Positions 27,840-35,514 of a stretch of 64,000 nucleotides of DNA are shown one piece after another. The notes beneath the pieces were generated by a model. It made no database searches, was not told the DNA's origin, and saw only the letters and a program-made list of their open reading frames with translations. Both the position numbers and the translations under genes were made by a program. Numbering within the stretch: position 1 is the stretch's first letter; every line of letters starts with the position of its first letter. This DNA is from Nocardia asteroides (GTDB taxonomy: Bacteria > Actinomycetota > Actinomycetes > Mycobacteriales > Mycobacteriaceae), in NCBI RefSeq assembly GCF_021183625.1, contig NZ_CP089214.1, positions 620,001 through 684,000 of the forward strand, written 5' to 3'.

Positions 27840-27872
27840 GTCGAACCGGTCGGCGAGCGCCACGCCGGTAAG

Positions 27873-28313
27873 TCAATCCGGCATTGCCGCAGCCAGTTCG
27901 GCGCACAGCGCGCCGAGTTCGGTCGCCGGGACGCGGGGCGCGGTTGTGGAGTCGGCGTCGTGCCAGGGAACGGCGGCCGGAGTGGCCGCCGGCCGGGTGA
28001 AGACGTGCTGGTGCAGGTGGACGCCCGCCGCGCTCAGCCCGGCGACGAAGGTGAACACGTGGGCGGGCTCGAGGACTCGGCGCAGCGCGGTGATCGAGGA
28101 GCGGACGGCCCGCGCGACGGCCACGGTCTCGGCGTCGTCGAGCCCGTCGAGGGTGGCGACATGGCGGCGGGGTTCGACGAACAGGTACCCCGGCCGCGCC
28201 CATTCTCCGATAGCGGGCCGGTGGGTGACGACCACCAGGTCGTCGGCGCGGACGAGCGGGCTCACCAGCGGCCCGGCCCCGCGATGCTTGGCGCACATAA
28301 CGCATTCCCGCAT
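27873..28313 (-). CDS. HIT family protein
   Basis: A 146-residue histidine-triad nucleotide-binding protein. The catalytic motif is VHLHQHVF (HxHxH, about residues 99-103). Upstream are CVMCAKHRG, a CxxC pair typical of zinc-binding HIT proteins, and GYLFVEPRRHVATLDGL. Family members hydrolyse or transfer nucleoside monophosphates from dinucleotides or aminoacyl-adenylates. ATG at 28313 is preferred; an upstream GTG at 28382 adds 23 residues in the promoter region. It is divergent from the phosphotransferase gene, with starts 83 bp apart. Confidence 0.87.
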   Translation of the reverse strand: MRECVMCAKHRGAGPLVSPLVRADDLVVVTHRPAIGEWARPGYLFVEPRRHVATLDGLDDAETVAVARAVRSSITALRRVLEPAHVFTFVAGLSAAGVHLHQHVFTRPAATPAAVPWHDADSTTAPRVPATELGALCAELAAAMPD

Positions 28314-28396
28314 GAGCTGCACGGTACTGCTCGTCGGTATCGGTCCCCGACGATATCGAATGGACTCGGCGCGGACCCGCATGAAAACCTCTGCCC

Positions 28397-29296
28397 ATGA
28401 GTACGATCGACGACGTCGTCGCCCTGGCGTCCGCGCTCGACCTGCACCTCTCCCCCGAGGGGGCGACGGTGATCGAGGCCGGGCTGGACTACCGCGTCGT
28501 CCTCGCCGCCGACGATGCCGGGCGCCGCTGGGTCCTGCGCCTGCCCCGCCGCGCCGACGTCTCCGCGGGCATGGCCGCCGAGACCCGCATCCTCGACCTG
28601 GTCGCCCCCGCCCTCGCCGCCGACGGCGTCGCCGTCCCCGACTGGCAACTCCGCACCCCCGAGCTGATCGCCTACCCGGCCCTGCCCGGCGCGCCCGGCC
28701 TGACCCTGACCGATGCGGGCGAACCCGACTGGCACATGGACCCCGCGAGCCCCGACTACGCCGCCCGCCTCGGCCGCCTCCTGGCCCGCCTGCACTCGAT
28801 CACCCCCGAGCAGGCCGCCGCCGCCGGGGTGGAGGTGCGCAGCCCCGAGCAGGTCAGGCAGGCGTGGCGGGACGACATCGCGAAGGTGCGCGCGGAGTTC
28901 ACGGTCGCCCCCGAGATCGCCGGGGCCTGGGCGGCGTGGCTGGACGACGACATCTGCTGGCCCGATCGGACCGTGATGACGCACGGCGAGATCTACCCGG
29001 CCCACGTCCTGCTCGCCGAGGACGGCACCATCACCGGTGTCCTGGACTGGACCACCGCCCGCGTCGACGACCCCGCCCGTGACCTGGCCGCCCAGTACGG
29101 CGCCACGGGCGAGGAGCTGCTGCGGGCGACCCTGGAGGTCTACGCGCAGGCCGGTGGGCACGTGCACCCGGGCCTGGTGGCCCAGGCGCGGAACCTGTGG
29201 AACGCCTTCCCGATCGGCTACGCCCTGCACGCGCTCACCACCGGAGCCGAGAGCGACCGCGCGGCCGCCGCCGCACTCCTGAACCCGCGGAGCTGA
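28397..29296 (+). CDS. macrolide 2'-phosphotransferase-like (APH family) kinase
   Basis: A 299-residue kinase of the aminoglycoside/macrolide phosphotransferase fold. The N-lobe contains VLRLPRRADV. The catalytic loop reads THGEIYPAHVLL and the metal site is GVLDWTTARVDDPARDL (D217). Typical Mph enzymes have HGD in the loop; here the catalytic Asp position is Glu (E198), which may lower or change activity. This could be a macrolide-modifying enzyme, but the family includes kinases of other small molecules. It is divergent from the HIT gene, and its stop is 9 bp from the convergent hydrolase gene. Confidence 0.8.
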   Translation: MSTIDDVVALASALDLHLSPEGATVIEAGLDYRVVLAADDAGRRWVLRLPRRADVSAGMAAETRILDLVAPALAADGVAVPDWQLRTPELIAYPALPGAPGLTLTDAGEPDWHMDPASPDYAARLGRLLARLHSITPEQAAAAGVEVRSPEQVRQAWRDDIAKVRAEFTVAPEIAGAWAAWLDDDICWPDRTVMTHGEIYPAHVLLAEDGTITGVLDWTTARVDDPARDLAAQYGATGEELLRATLEVYAQAGGHVHPGLVAQARNLWNAFPIGYALHALTTGAESDRAAAAALLNPRS

Positions 29297-29305
29297 ACGC
29301 CGCTA

Positions 29306-30715
29306 CTACCCCGTGAACTGACGCCGCGCCGTGATGGTCGCGAGTTCGAGGATCTCCGCGCGGTCCGCGCCCACGATGAAACCGGCGTCGATCGCCCGGT
29401 CCAGCGCGGCGGCGAAGCCGGTGCGGTACTCGTCGAGGCCACCGGGGTATCGGCGTGCCAGCTGCGCCACGTCGAACGGCGCCCCGGATCCGAACAGTGC
29501 CGACATGCGATCGTTCTCGGTGTTCGAGCCCGAGGTGGCAGCGGTGGGAACGTCGACCCAGGGGGTTCGCAGCCCGCCGCGCGCCACCCCCTCGTCATCG
29601 GTGAGGATCGTCGGCGGCTCCCCGTCCGTCACGTCGATCGGCGGTGCCGCGGGGGCGGCTCGACCGGCGACCACCCAGTCGTGGAGCCGCGCGATCGCCG
29701 CATTGAGCACATAGTGGTGCTGCGGTGCGAAGTTGAGGAAATGGGTCAGTTGACGACCCAGCATCGTGCTGGTCGGCCGATACGCCTCGGCGAGTTGGTC
29801 GACCGGCGCGAGCCCGCTGTCGAGGAAAGCGCCCTGGATCGTGTAGTTGTCGGCGTGCGCGGCGCCGGGAATCTCCCAGACGCGAAGCAGCTCACCGTCC
29901 GGTTGCCGAGCCGGGAGGTAGCCGGGGAGCACCCCGCCGAGCAGGTCGGTCTCGGTGATGACGGCGAGCACGGGGACCGCCAGGTCGTCGCGGAAGCGCG
30001 GACGTGGGAGGCGGGCGACGGTCGCGGCGTCGAACATCGATCCCCCGTCGAGTGGGCCTGCGGGACCGAACCGGGAGTGCACCAGGAATCCGTCGTAGAC
30101 CTGCCCGAGGGGAACAACGGCGTTGATGTAGGTCGTGAGGAACATGGCCGACTGGGACTCGCCCACCGCCAGGACCCGCTCCGGGCGCAGCCCTGCGAGC
30201 AACTCATCGCCCCGGTCCCGAGCGACCGCCCCGAGCTGGCCGAAGATATCGAAGCTGTACTCGTCGCCGGGATGGTTCAGGCGTGCGTAGCGCTGCGGAT
30301 CGACCGTCTTGAGCGAGAAGTCGCCGACCATGCCCGCACCACCCTCGATGCCGACGCGCTGCGCCGAGACCCCGACGTAGGCATAGCCTTCGCGCAGCAG
30401 TTCGCGGTGCGCCATCATCCACACGGCGGGAGCGTCGAGGCCACCGCTCACATTGAGCCACTCGACCACCACCGTGCCGTTGAACCGGCCGGCATCGGCG
30501 GGGACGACGGCCACCGCCCTGGTGGCGTAATCCGCCTGCGCGCCGGGGACGACGTCCCAGCGGCCGTCAGCGGCGAGCTCACCGGCGGGGACGTAGGAAC
30601 TCGCCGTTCCCTCGACCACGAACTCGCTGACCGAATATCCGAGTTCGGTCAGGTCGTAACTTCCGAGCAGCAGGTTCGGTGTGCCCTCGATCGGCGTGAG
30701 GATGGGATCTCGCAC
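29306..30715 (-). CDS. alpha/beta hydrolase domain protein
   Basis: A 469-residue protein of the large 'alpha/beta hydrolase domain' family (PF20091 type). The nucleophile elbow is GESQSAMF. The segments VVVEWLNVSGG and AAHADNY fit the family, the latter carrying the likely catalytic His. There is no signal peptide. Substrates are unknown; related proteins hydrolyse esters. The gene starts just before the intergenic region that serves the recombinase on the other strand. Confidence 0.85.
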   Translation of the reverse strand: MRDPILTPIEGTPNLLLGSYDLTELGYSVSEFVVEGTASSYVPAGELAADGRWDVVPGAQADYATRAVAVVPADAGRFNGTVVVEWLNVSGGLDAPAVWMMAHRELLREGYAYVGVSAQRVGIEGGAGMVGDFSLKTVDPQRYARLNHPGDEYSFDIFGQLGAVARDRGDELLAGLRPERVLAVGESQSAMFLTTYINAVVPLGQVYDGFLVHSRFGPAGPLDGGSMFDAATVARLPRPRFRDDLAVPVLAVITETDLLGGVLPGYLPARQPDGELLRVWEIPGAAHADNYTIQGAFLDSGLAPVDQLAEAYRPTSTMLGRQLTHFLNFAPQHHYVLNAAIARLHDWVVAGRAAPAAPPIDVTDGEPPTILTDDEGVARGGLRTPWVDVPTAATSGSNTENDRMSALFGSGAPFDVAQLARRYPGGLDEYRTGFAAALDRAIDAGFIVGADRAEILELATITARRQFTG

Positions 30716-30775
30716 AGCTGACTCCCTCGTTCCGCGTCGTGTGACTCGATCGTAGCGGCGATTTTCGCGAATTTT

Positions 30776-30810
30776 CTGACCTCCGATAAGTGAACATTAT
30801 CGGGTGTCAG
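30776..30810. other. 35-bp recombinase-core-like palindrome (possible att site)
   Basis: Two 14-bp inverted arms, CTGACctCCGATAA (30776-30789) and TTATCGGgtGTCAG (30797-30810), match at 12 of 14 positions around a 7-bp spacer gtgaaca. This arm-spacer-arm geometry is that of tyrosine-recombinase crossover sites (6-8 bp overlap). It lies 111 bp upstream of the recombinase start. A transcription-factor operator is the main alternative. No second copy was found by eye. Confidence 0.5.
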
Positions 30811-30839
30811 GCACCGGCTGTTCTCGATCGACCCACCTA

Positions 30840-30878
30840 TTACGTTTCGTTTCGTCACACAACGCAAACGCAACGTAA
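30840..30878. promoter_or_regulatory. 13-bp inverted repeat upstream of the recombinase gene
   Basis: TTACGTTTCGTTT (30840-30852) and AAACGCAACGTAA (30866-30878) match at 12 of 13 positions around a 13-bp spacer. Short direct repeats (GTTTC, ACGCAA) lie inside. It sits just upstream of the -10-like box for the recombinase, so it may be an operator or an accessory binding site. Confidence 0.5.
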
Positions 30879-30909
30879 AGGGCTATCGAAACAGGACCCC
30901 GCCGACGAC

Positions 30910-30915
30910 TATTCT
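30910..30915 (+). promoter_or_regulatory. putative -10 box for the recombinase gene
   Basis: TATTCT, followed by 6 nt and then the GTG at 30922. No Shine-Dalgarno is present. The same sequence and spacing precede the KOW microprotein gene. Confidence 0.45.
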
Positions 30916-30921
30916 CGATCC

Positions 30922-32088
30922 GTGCCCGAACATCCCGTCGCCATCCCCGACCCGGTCCAGGCACGCCTCCGCTCCGGCGTAGGCACAGTCCTCATCGACA
31001 CCGCCGCCCTACGCCGAGTCCGCGAACGCTTCGACGACACCCAGGCAGGCGCCCTCGGCCGCTACCTCCAGGCCGCCCAATCCGAGAACACCGTCCGCGC
31101 CTACCGCGCGGACTGGATAGCCTGGGCCGCCTGGTGCGCCGCCGAAACCCGGCAGGCACTCCCCGCCGACCCTCTCGACCTCGCCGTCTACCTCGCCGCC
31201 GCCGCGGACGCCCGAAAACCCGACGGCCGCTGGGCATTCGGCGCCGCGACCCTGGAACGCAAATCCTCCGCGGTGGCCGCGGTACACGCCGCGAACGGCC
31301 TCCCCTCCCCCACCCGCGCCGACGTCGTCCGCATGACGCTGCGCGGTATCCGCCGCGCCCGCCGCACCGCCCCCCTGCGCAAACGCCCGGTCCTGCTGCA
31401 CACCCTCGAGCAGCTCCTCGCCTGCCTGCCGCCCCCCGGCACGCCCACCGAACCCGCCCGCCGCCGCGACACCCTGCTCCTGCTCACCGGCTTCGCCGGC
31501 GCGCTGCGCCGCAGCGAACTCGCGGGGCTGCGCATCGGCGACGTCACCGTGCACACCGACCACCGCACCGGCGAACCCGTCCTGGTCCTGCGCCTGCCCG
31601 CCACCAAGACCGACCCCACCGGCACCGCCGAACACCGGGTCGCGCTCCCCCGCGCCAACCGCCCGCACACCTGCCCGGTCTGCGCCTACGCCGACTGGCT
31701 CGAACTCCGCGCCGCCAACCCTCGAACCCCCCTCCCGCAGCGAGACCCGGCACTCCACCGCTGCCACGGCTTCACCGGTACCGACCTACCCGGCGACCTC
31801 CCCCTCTTCCCCGCCATCAACCGCCACGGCGGCATCGGCGACCGCGCCGTCTCCGGCCGCGCCGTCGCCGAACTGGTCAAGCGCTACGCCGCCAAGGCCG
31901 GACTCGACCCGGCCCTGTTCTCCGGCCACTCCCTGCGCGCCGGCTTCGCCACCCAGGCCGCCCTCGGCGGCGCCGCCGACCGCGAGATCATGCGCCAGGG
32001 CCGCTGGTCCAACCCCCGCACCGTGCACGGCTACATCCGCACCGCCGACCCCCTCGACGACAACGCCGTCACCAAACTCGGCCTCTGA
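30922..32088 (+). CDS. tyrosine-type site-specific recombinase/integrase
   Basis: A 388-residue phage-integrase-family recombinase. The N-terminal SAM-like core-binding domain spans ~residues 40-130 (AAQSENTVRAYRADWIAWAAW). The catalytic domain has R196 in GALRRSELAGL, H336 and R339 in SGHSLRAGFATQ, W362 in GRWSNPR and the nucleophile Y371 in VHGYIRT. The start is taken at GTG 30922 because TATTCT lies 6 nt upstream; an ATG at 30790 would run through the palindromic region and give an unlikely N-terminus. The stop abuts that of the convergent reductase gene. It may mark the end of an acquired segment. Confidence 0.9.
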   Translation: MPEHPVAIPDPVQARLRSGVGTVLIDTAALRRVRERFDDTQAGALGRYLQAAQSENTVRAYRADWIAWAAWCAAETRQALPADPLDLAVYLAAAADARKPDGRWAFGAATLERKSSAVAAVHAANGLPSPTRADVVRMTLRGIRRARRTAPLRKRPVLLHTLEQLLACLPPPGTPTEPARRRDTLLLLTGFAGALRRSELAGLRIGDVTVHTDHRTGEPVLVLRLPATKTDPTGTAEHRVALPRANRPHTCPVCAYADWLELRAANPRTPLPQRDPALHRCHGFTGTDLPGDLPLFPAINRHGGIGDRAVSGRAVAELVKRYAAKAGLDPALFSGHSLRAGFATQAALGGAADREIMRQGRWSNPRTVHGYIRTADPLDDNAVTKLGL

Positions 32089-32703
32089 TCAGGACTCCGG
32101 GTACGCCGGGTACTCCTGCGCCCGCAACACCCGCGCCAGGTGCGCGGCATTGCGCGCAGCCGCGGCGTTCGTGCTCCGCACCGGCTCCGGCACCTCGTCC
32201 AGATCGAGGTAGTCGGTGCCCTGCATCGCCTCACCGTTCCAATACGTGCACCCCTGCGCCGGAATACTGAACCCGATGTCGTTCAGCGCCTGGAACAGAT
32301 CCGCGACGATCTTGTGCGCGCCGTCCTCGTTCCCGACCACCGCCGCCACCGCGACCTTGCCGACCATGCTCGGCCGATTCTCCGCATCGGTCTCCGACAG
32401 CTCCGCGTCCAGCCGCTCCAGCACCCGCTGCGCCACCGAGGACATGTGCCCGACCCAGGTGGGGGTGGCCACGATCAGGATGTCTGCGGCCAAGATCCGC
32501 TCCCGCAGCCGCGGCCACTGATCGCCGTCGCCCTCGTCGGCGGTCACCCCCGGCCGCACGTCGTAGTCGACCACTCGCACCACCTCGCCGGTGACATCCC
32601 GAACAGCCAGCTCGTCCAGCACCTGCCGGGCGATCAGCGCACTGCTGGAATCGGCCGGGGACTTCTTCAACGAACACACCAGCGCGAGCGCGGTCAGCGC
32701 CAT
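32089..32703 (-). CDS. flavodoxin-family NAD(P)H-dependent reductase
   Basis: A 204-residue flavodoxin-fold protein of the NADPH-dependent FMN reductase type. The first strand and phosphate loop are ALALVCSLKKSPADSSSALI. The flavin-contact motif is ADILIVATPTWVGHMSSVAQ, and VGKVAVAAVVGNEDGAHK follows. It should bind FMN and carry out two-electron reductions. ATG at 32703 has an excellent Shine-Dalgarno (GAGGAGG). Its stop abuts the recombinase stop. Confidence 0.85.
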   Translation of the reverse strand: MALTALALVCSLKKSPADSSSALIARQVLDELAVRDVTGEVVRVVDYDVRPGVTADEGDGDQWPRLRERILAADILIVATPTWVGHMSSVAQRVLERLDAELSETDAENRPSMVGKVAVAAVVGNEDGAHKIVADLFQALNDIGFSIPAQGCTYWNGEAMQGTDYLDLDEVPEPVRSTNAAAARNAAHLARVLRAQEYPAYPES

Positions 32704-32822
32704 CGGACAACCTCCTCGAAAACCGGGACCGCCTGCGAGCGACGGCGAACACGACCGCTGTGCCCGGCCACCCACCGGGCAAACACCGGTTCGCCGCGCC
32801 CGGCACGGGGTAGGAGCCCGGC

Positions 32823-33671
32823 ATGACCGAGCACACCCCGCACACCATCGACTACCCGGGCACCACCGCCGACATGGCCGAACAGCCCCGCGACGAGATG
32901 CGCGACTGGGTCGGCCGCGGCCTGCTCCACGGCAGGAAAGCCGTCGTCACCGGCGGCGACTCCGGCATCGGGCGCGCGGTCGCCGTCGCCTACGCCAAGG
33001 AGGGCGCCGACGTCGCCATCGCCTACCTCTCCGAGCACGCCGACGCCGAACACACCCGCGACCTCGTCACCGCCGCCGGCCGCACCTGCCACCTCTACCC
33101 CGGCGACCTCGCCGACCCCGAACACTGCCGCGCCACCATCGACCGCGCCGCCACCGACCTCGGCGGACTCGACATCCTCGTCAACAACATCGCCTACCAG
33201 CAACCCGTCGACGACTTCGCCGACCTCACCCCCGACCAGTGGCGCCGCACCTTCGCCGTCAACATCGACAGCTTCTTCCACGCCATCCAGGCCGCGCTCC
33301 CGCACCTCACCCCCGGCGGCGCCATCATCAACACCAGCTCCATCAACGGGCTGCGCGGCAACGCCACCCTCATCGACTACGCCGCGACCAAGGGCGCGAT
33401 CAACGCACTCACCTACTCGCTGGCCCAATCGCTGAAAGACCGCGGCATCCGGGTCAACGCCGTCGCCCCCGGCCCCGTGTGGACCCCGCTCATCCCGGCC
33501 ACCATGGACGCCGACAAGGTCGCCGAATTCGGCAAGCAGGTGCCCTACGAACGCGCCGCCCAACCCGACGAGATCGCCCCCTCCTACGTCTTCTTCGCCG
33601 CCGGCGCCATGTCCTCCTACTACTCCGGCGAGATCCTCGCCCCCATCGGCGGCGAAACCCTGCCCGGCTGA
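32823..33671 (+). CDS. short-chain dehydrogenase/reductase (stress-type)
   Basis: A 282-residue SDR with an N-terminal extension (YPGTTADMAEQPRDEM) typical of the YhdF/YdaD/GSP39 stress oxidoreductases. The NAD(P) motif is TGGDSGIGRA (near residue 45), with NNIAYQ, catalytic Ser in INTSSING and YxxxK in DYAATKGA. The C-terminal ...SGEILAPIGGE is usual. The start follows TAGGAG. The substrate is unknown. It precedes the two-component system by 63 bp on the same strand but appears separately transcribed. Confidence 0.9.
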   Translation: MTEHTPHTIDYPGTTADMAEQPRDEMRDWVGRGLLHGRKAVVTGGDSGIGRAVAVAYAKEGADVAIAYLSEHADAEHTRDLVTAAGRTCHLYPGDLADPEHCRATIDRAATDLGGLDILVNNIAYQQPVDDFADLTPDQWRRTFAVNIDSFFHAIQAALPHLTPGGAIINTSSINGLRGNATLIDYAATKGAINALTYSLAQSLKDRGIRVNAVAPGPVWTPLIPATMDADKVAEFGKQVPYERAAQPDEIAPSYVFFAAGAMSSYYSGEILAPIGGETLPG

Positions 33672-33720
33672 CCACACCGAATCTCCACAAACGGGCCGGA
33701 AACCCTCCACAGCCCATAGC

Positions 33721-33726
33721 TAGGCT
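33721..33726 (+). promoter_or_regulatory. putative -10 box for the response regulator
   Basis: TAGGCT, 8 nt before the ATG at 33735. No Shine-Dalgarno is seen, so a leaderless or near-leaderless transcript is possible. Confidence 0.3.
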
Positions 33727-33734
33727 CGCCGACC

Positions 33735-34403
33735 ATGGAACAGCGCCGGATCCTGGTCGTCGAAGACGAACCCACCATCGCCGAATCGGTGGCGGCGCGG
33801 CTGCGCGCCGAGGGCTTCACCGTCGAAACCGCACCCGACGGCCCCGCCGGAACCGCGGCCGCCACCCGATTCCAGCCCGACCTCGTCGTCCTCGACATCA
33901 TGCTGCCCGGCTACGACGGCCTCGAGGTCTGCAGGCGCATCCAGGCCGAACGGCCCGTCCCGATCCTCATGCTCACCGCCCGCACCGACGAGACCGACCA
34001 GCTCGTCGGGCTCGGCGTCGGCGCCGACGACTACCTCACCAAACCCTTCTCGCTGCGCATCCTCACCGCCCGCGTGCACGCCCTGCTTCGCCGCATCGAC
34101 CGCGCCGACGACGGCGCCGTCACCGTCGTCGGCGACCTCCGCATCGACACCGGACAGCGCCGCGTCTGGCGCGCCGGGGTCGAAGCCAAGCTCACCCCGC
34201 TCGAATTCGAGCTGCTCACCCGCCTCGCGCAGCGCCCCCGCATGGTGCACGCCCGCGAGCGGCTGCTCGAACAGATCTGGGACTGGGCCGACGCCGCCGG
34301 CACCCGCGCCGTCGACAGCCACATCAAGGCCCTGCGCCGCAAACTCGGCGCCGACCTCATCCGCACCGTGCACGGCGTCGGCTACGCCCTGGAAGAACGG
34401 TGA
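33735..34403 (+). CDS. OmpR-family response regulator
   Basis: A 222-residue DNA-binding response regulator. The receiver domain has the acidic pair VVEDEP, phospho-acceptor D54 in VVLDIMLPG, the switch Thr in LMLTAR and Lys in YLTKPF. The winged-helix OmpR/PhoB output domain occupies ~residues 125-220 (LTPLEFELLTRLAQ, VDSHIKALRRKLG). It overlaps the downstream kinase by 4 bp (GTGA), so the pair is translationally coupled. The nearby DUF4153 gene may be a target or partner. Confidence 0.95.
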   Translation: MEQRRILVVEDEPTIAESVAARLRAEGFTVETAPDGPAGTAAATRFQPDLVVLDIMLPGYDGLEVCRRIQAERPVPILMLTARTDETDQLVGLGVGADDYLTKPFSLRILTARVHALLRRIDRADDGAVTVVGDLRIDTGQRRVWRAGVEAKLTPLEFELLTRLAQRPRMVHARERLLEQIWDWADAAGTRAVDSHIKALRRKLGADLIRTVHGVGYALEER

Positions 34404-35455
34404 TCGAGAACGGGCGCGCCCGGCTGCGCCGGACGGCGGCCCGGCTGAGCGCAGCCATGCCACGCCCGCTCGACCCCATCCGCTCGGTCAAACTCAAACT
34501 CGCCGTGCTCATGACCTGCGCCGGCGGCATCGGCTTCGTCTTCTTCTGGATCCAGATCGGCTGGATTCCCCCGCGCACCACCCTCGCCGCCATGCTCATC
34601 GCGCTCGCCCTCTCCCAGTTCCTCGCGCACGGCATCACCGTGCCGCTGCGCGACATGACCGCCGCCGCCACGCGCATGGCCCGCGGCGACTACACCGTCC
34701 GGGTGCGCGCCACCTCCCGCGACGAAGTCGGACAGCTCGCCACCGCCTTCAACCGCATGGCCGACGACCTCGCCGCCGCCGACCGGCAGCGCCGCGACCT
34801 CGTCGCCAACGTCTCGCACGAACTCCGCACCCCGATCACCGCGCTCAACGCCCTGCTGGAGAACCTCGTCGACGGCGTCGCCGATCCCGACCCCACCACC
34901 CTGCGCACCGCCCTGCACCAGACCGAACGCCTCGGCCGCCTCGTCACCGACCTGCTCGACCTCTCCAGCATCGAAGCGGGCGCCATCCCGCTCGACCGCG
35001 AAGAATTCGCCATCGGCCCGCTCTTCGCCGAGGTCGTCGCCGAAGCCGAGGTCATGACCGCCGCGCTCGGCCGCGGGGTCCGCTTCCACACCGCCGCCGC
35101 CCCCGGCACCACCGTGCACGCCGACCGTGCCCGGCTGCACCAGGTCCTGCTCAACCTGCTCGACAACGCCGCAAGACACGGCCCCACCGGGGGCGAGGTC
35201 CGGATGTTCGCGGACACCGGCGCGGGCGACATCGTCATCGACGTCGAGGACGACGGCCCCGGCATCCCACCCGCCCAGCGCGACACCATCTTCGACCGCT
35301 TCAGCCGCGGCGGCCGCACCGACGGCGGTGGCACCGGCCTCGGCCTCGCCATCGCACGCTGGGTCGTCGACCTGCACGGCGGCACCATCGCCGTCACCGA
35401 CCCCGGATCCCGCATCCGCATCACGCTGCCCGCCACCGCACCGGCGGGCCACTGA
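34400..35455 (+). CDS. sensor histidine kinase
   Basis: A 351-residue membrane kinase for the adjacent regulator. Two helices (~residues 34-52 and 60-78) flank almost no extracellular loop, so sensing is likely within the membrane. A HAMP domain follows (GITVPLRDMTAAATRMARGDYTV). The phospho-acceptor is H140 in NVSHELRTP. HATPase motifs are NLLDNAARHG, DDGPGIPP and GGGTGLGLAIARW. The GTG start overlaps the regulator stop. The last codons belong to a 24-bp sequence duplicated just beyond the stop. Confidence 0.94.
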   Translation: MIENGRARLRRTAARLSAAMPRPLDPIRSVKLKLAVLMTCAGGIGFVFFWIQIGWIPPRTTLAAMLIALALSQFLAHGITVPLRDMTAAATRMARGDYTVRVRATSRDEVGQLATAFNRMADDLAAADRQRRDLVANVSHELRTPITALNALLENLVDGVADPDPTTLRTALHQTERLGRLVTDLLDLSSIEAGAIPLDREEFAIGPLFAEVVAEAEVMTAALGRGVRFHTAAAPGTTVHADRARLHQVLLNLLDNAARHGPTGGEVRMFADTGAGDIVIDVEDDGPGIPPAQRDTIFDRFSRGGRTDGGGTGLGLAIARWVVDLHGGTIAVTDPGSRIRITLPATAPAGH

Positions 35456-35479
35456 ATCCGCATCACGCTGCCCGCCACC
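35414..35479 (+). repeat. 24-bp direct repeat, 42-bp period, across the kinase stop codon
   Basis: An identical 24-bp sequence starting ATCCGCATCACGCTGCCCGC occurs at 35414-35437 (inside the kinase, encoding IRITLPAT) and at 35456-35479 (after the stop). The 42-bp offset equals 14 codons, so the second copy would continue the kinase frame. It looks like a partial tandem duplication of the kinase 3' end. Confidence 0.85.
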
Positions 35480-35514
35480 ACCCCGGGGGCTACCGACACC
35501 AGCCAGGAGAAACC

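Noticed and set aside
27660..27863. Minus-strand 67-codon frame antisense to the small + strand remnant
   Set aside because: The + strand frame has better protein-like composition, and the minus frame has no ribosome-binding site or family match.
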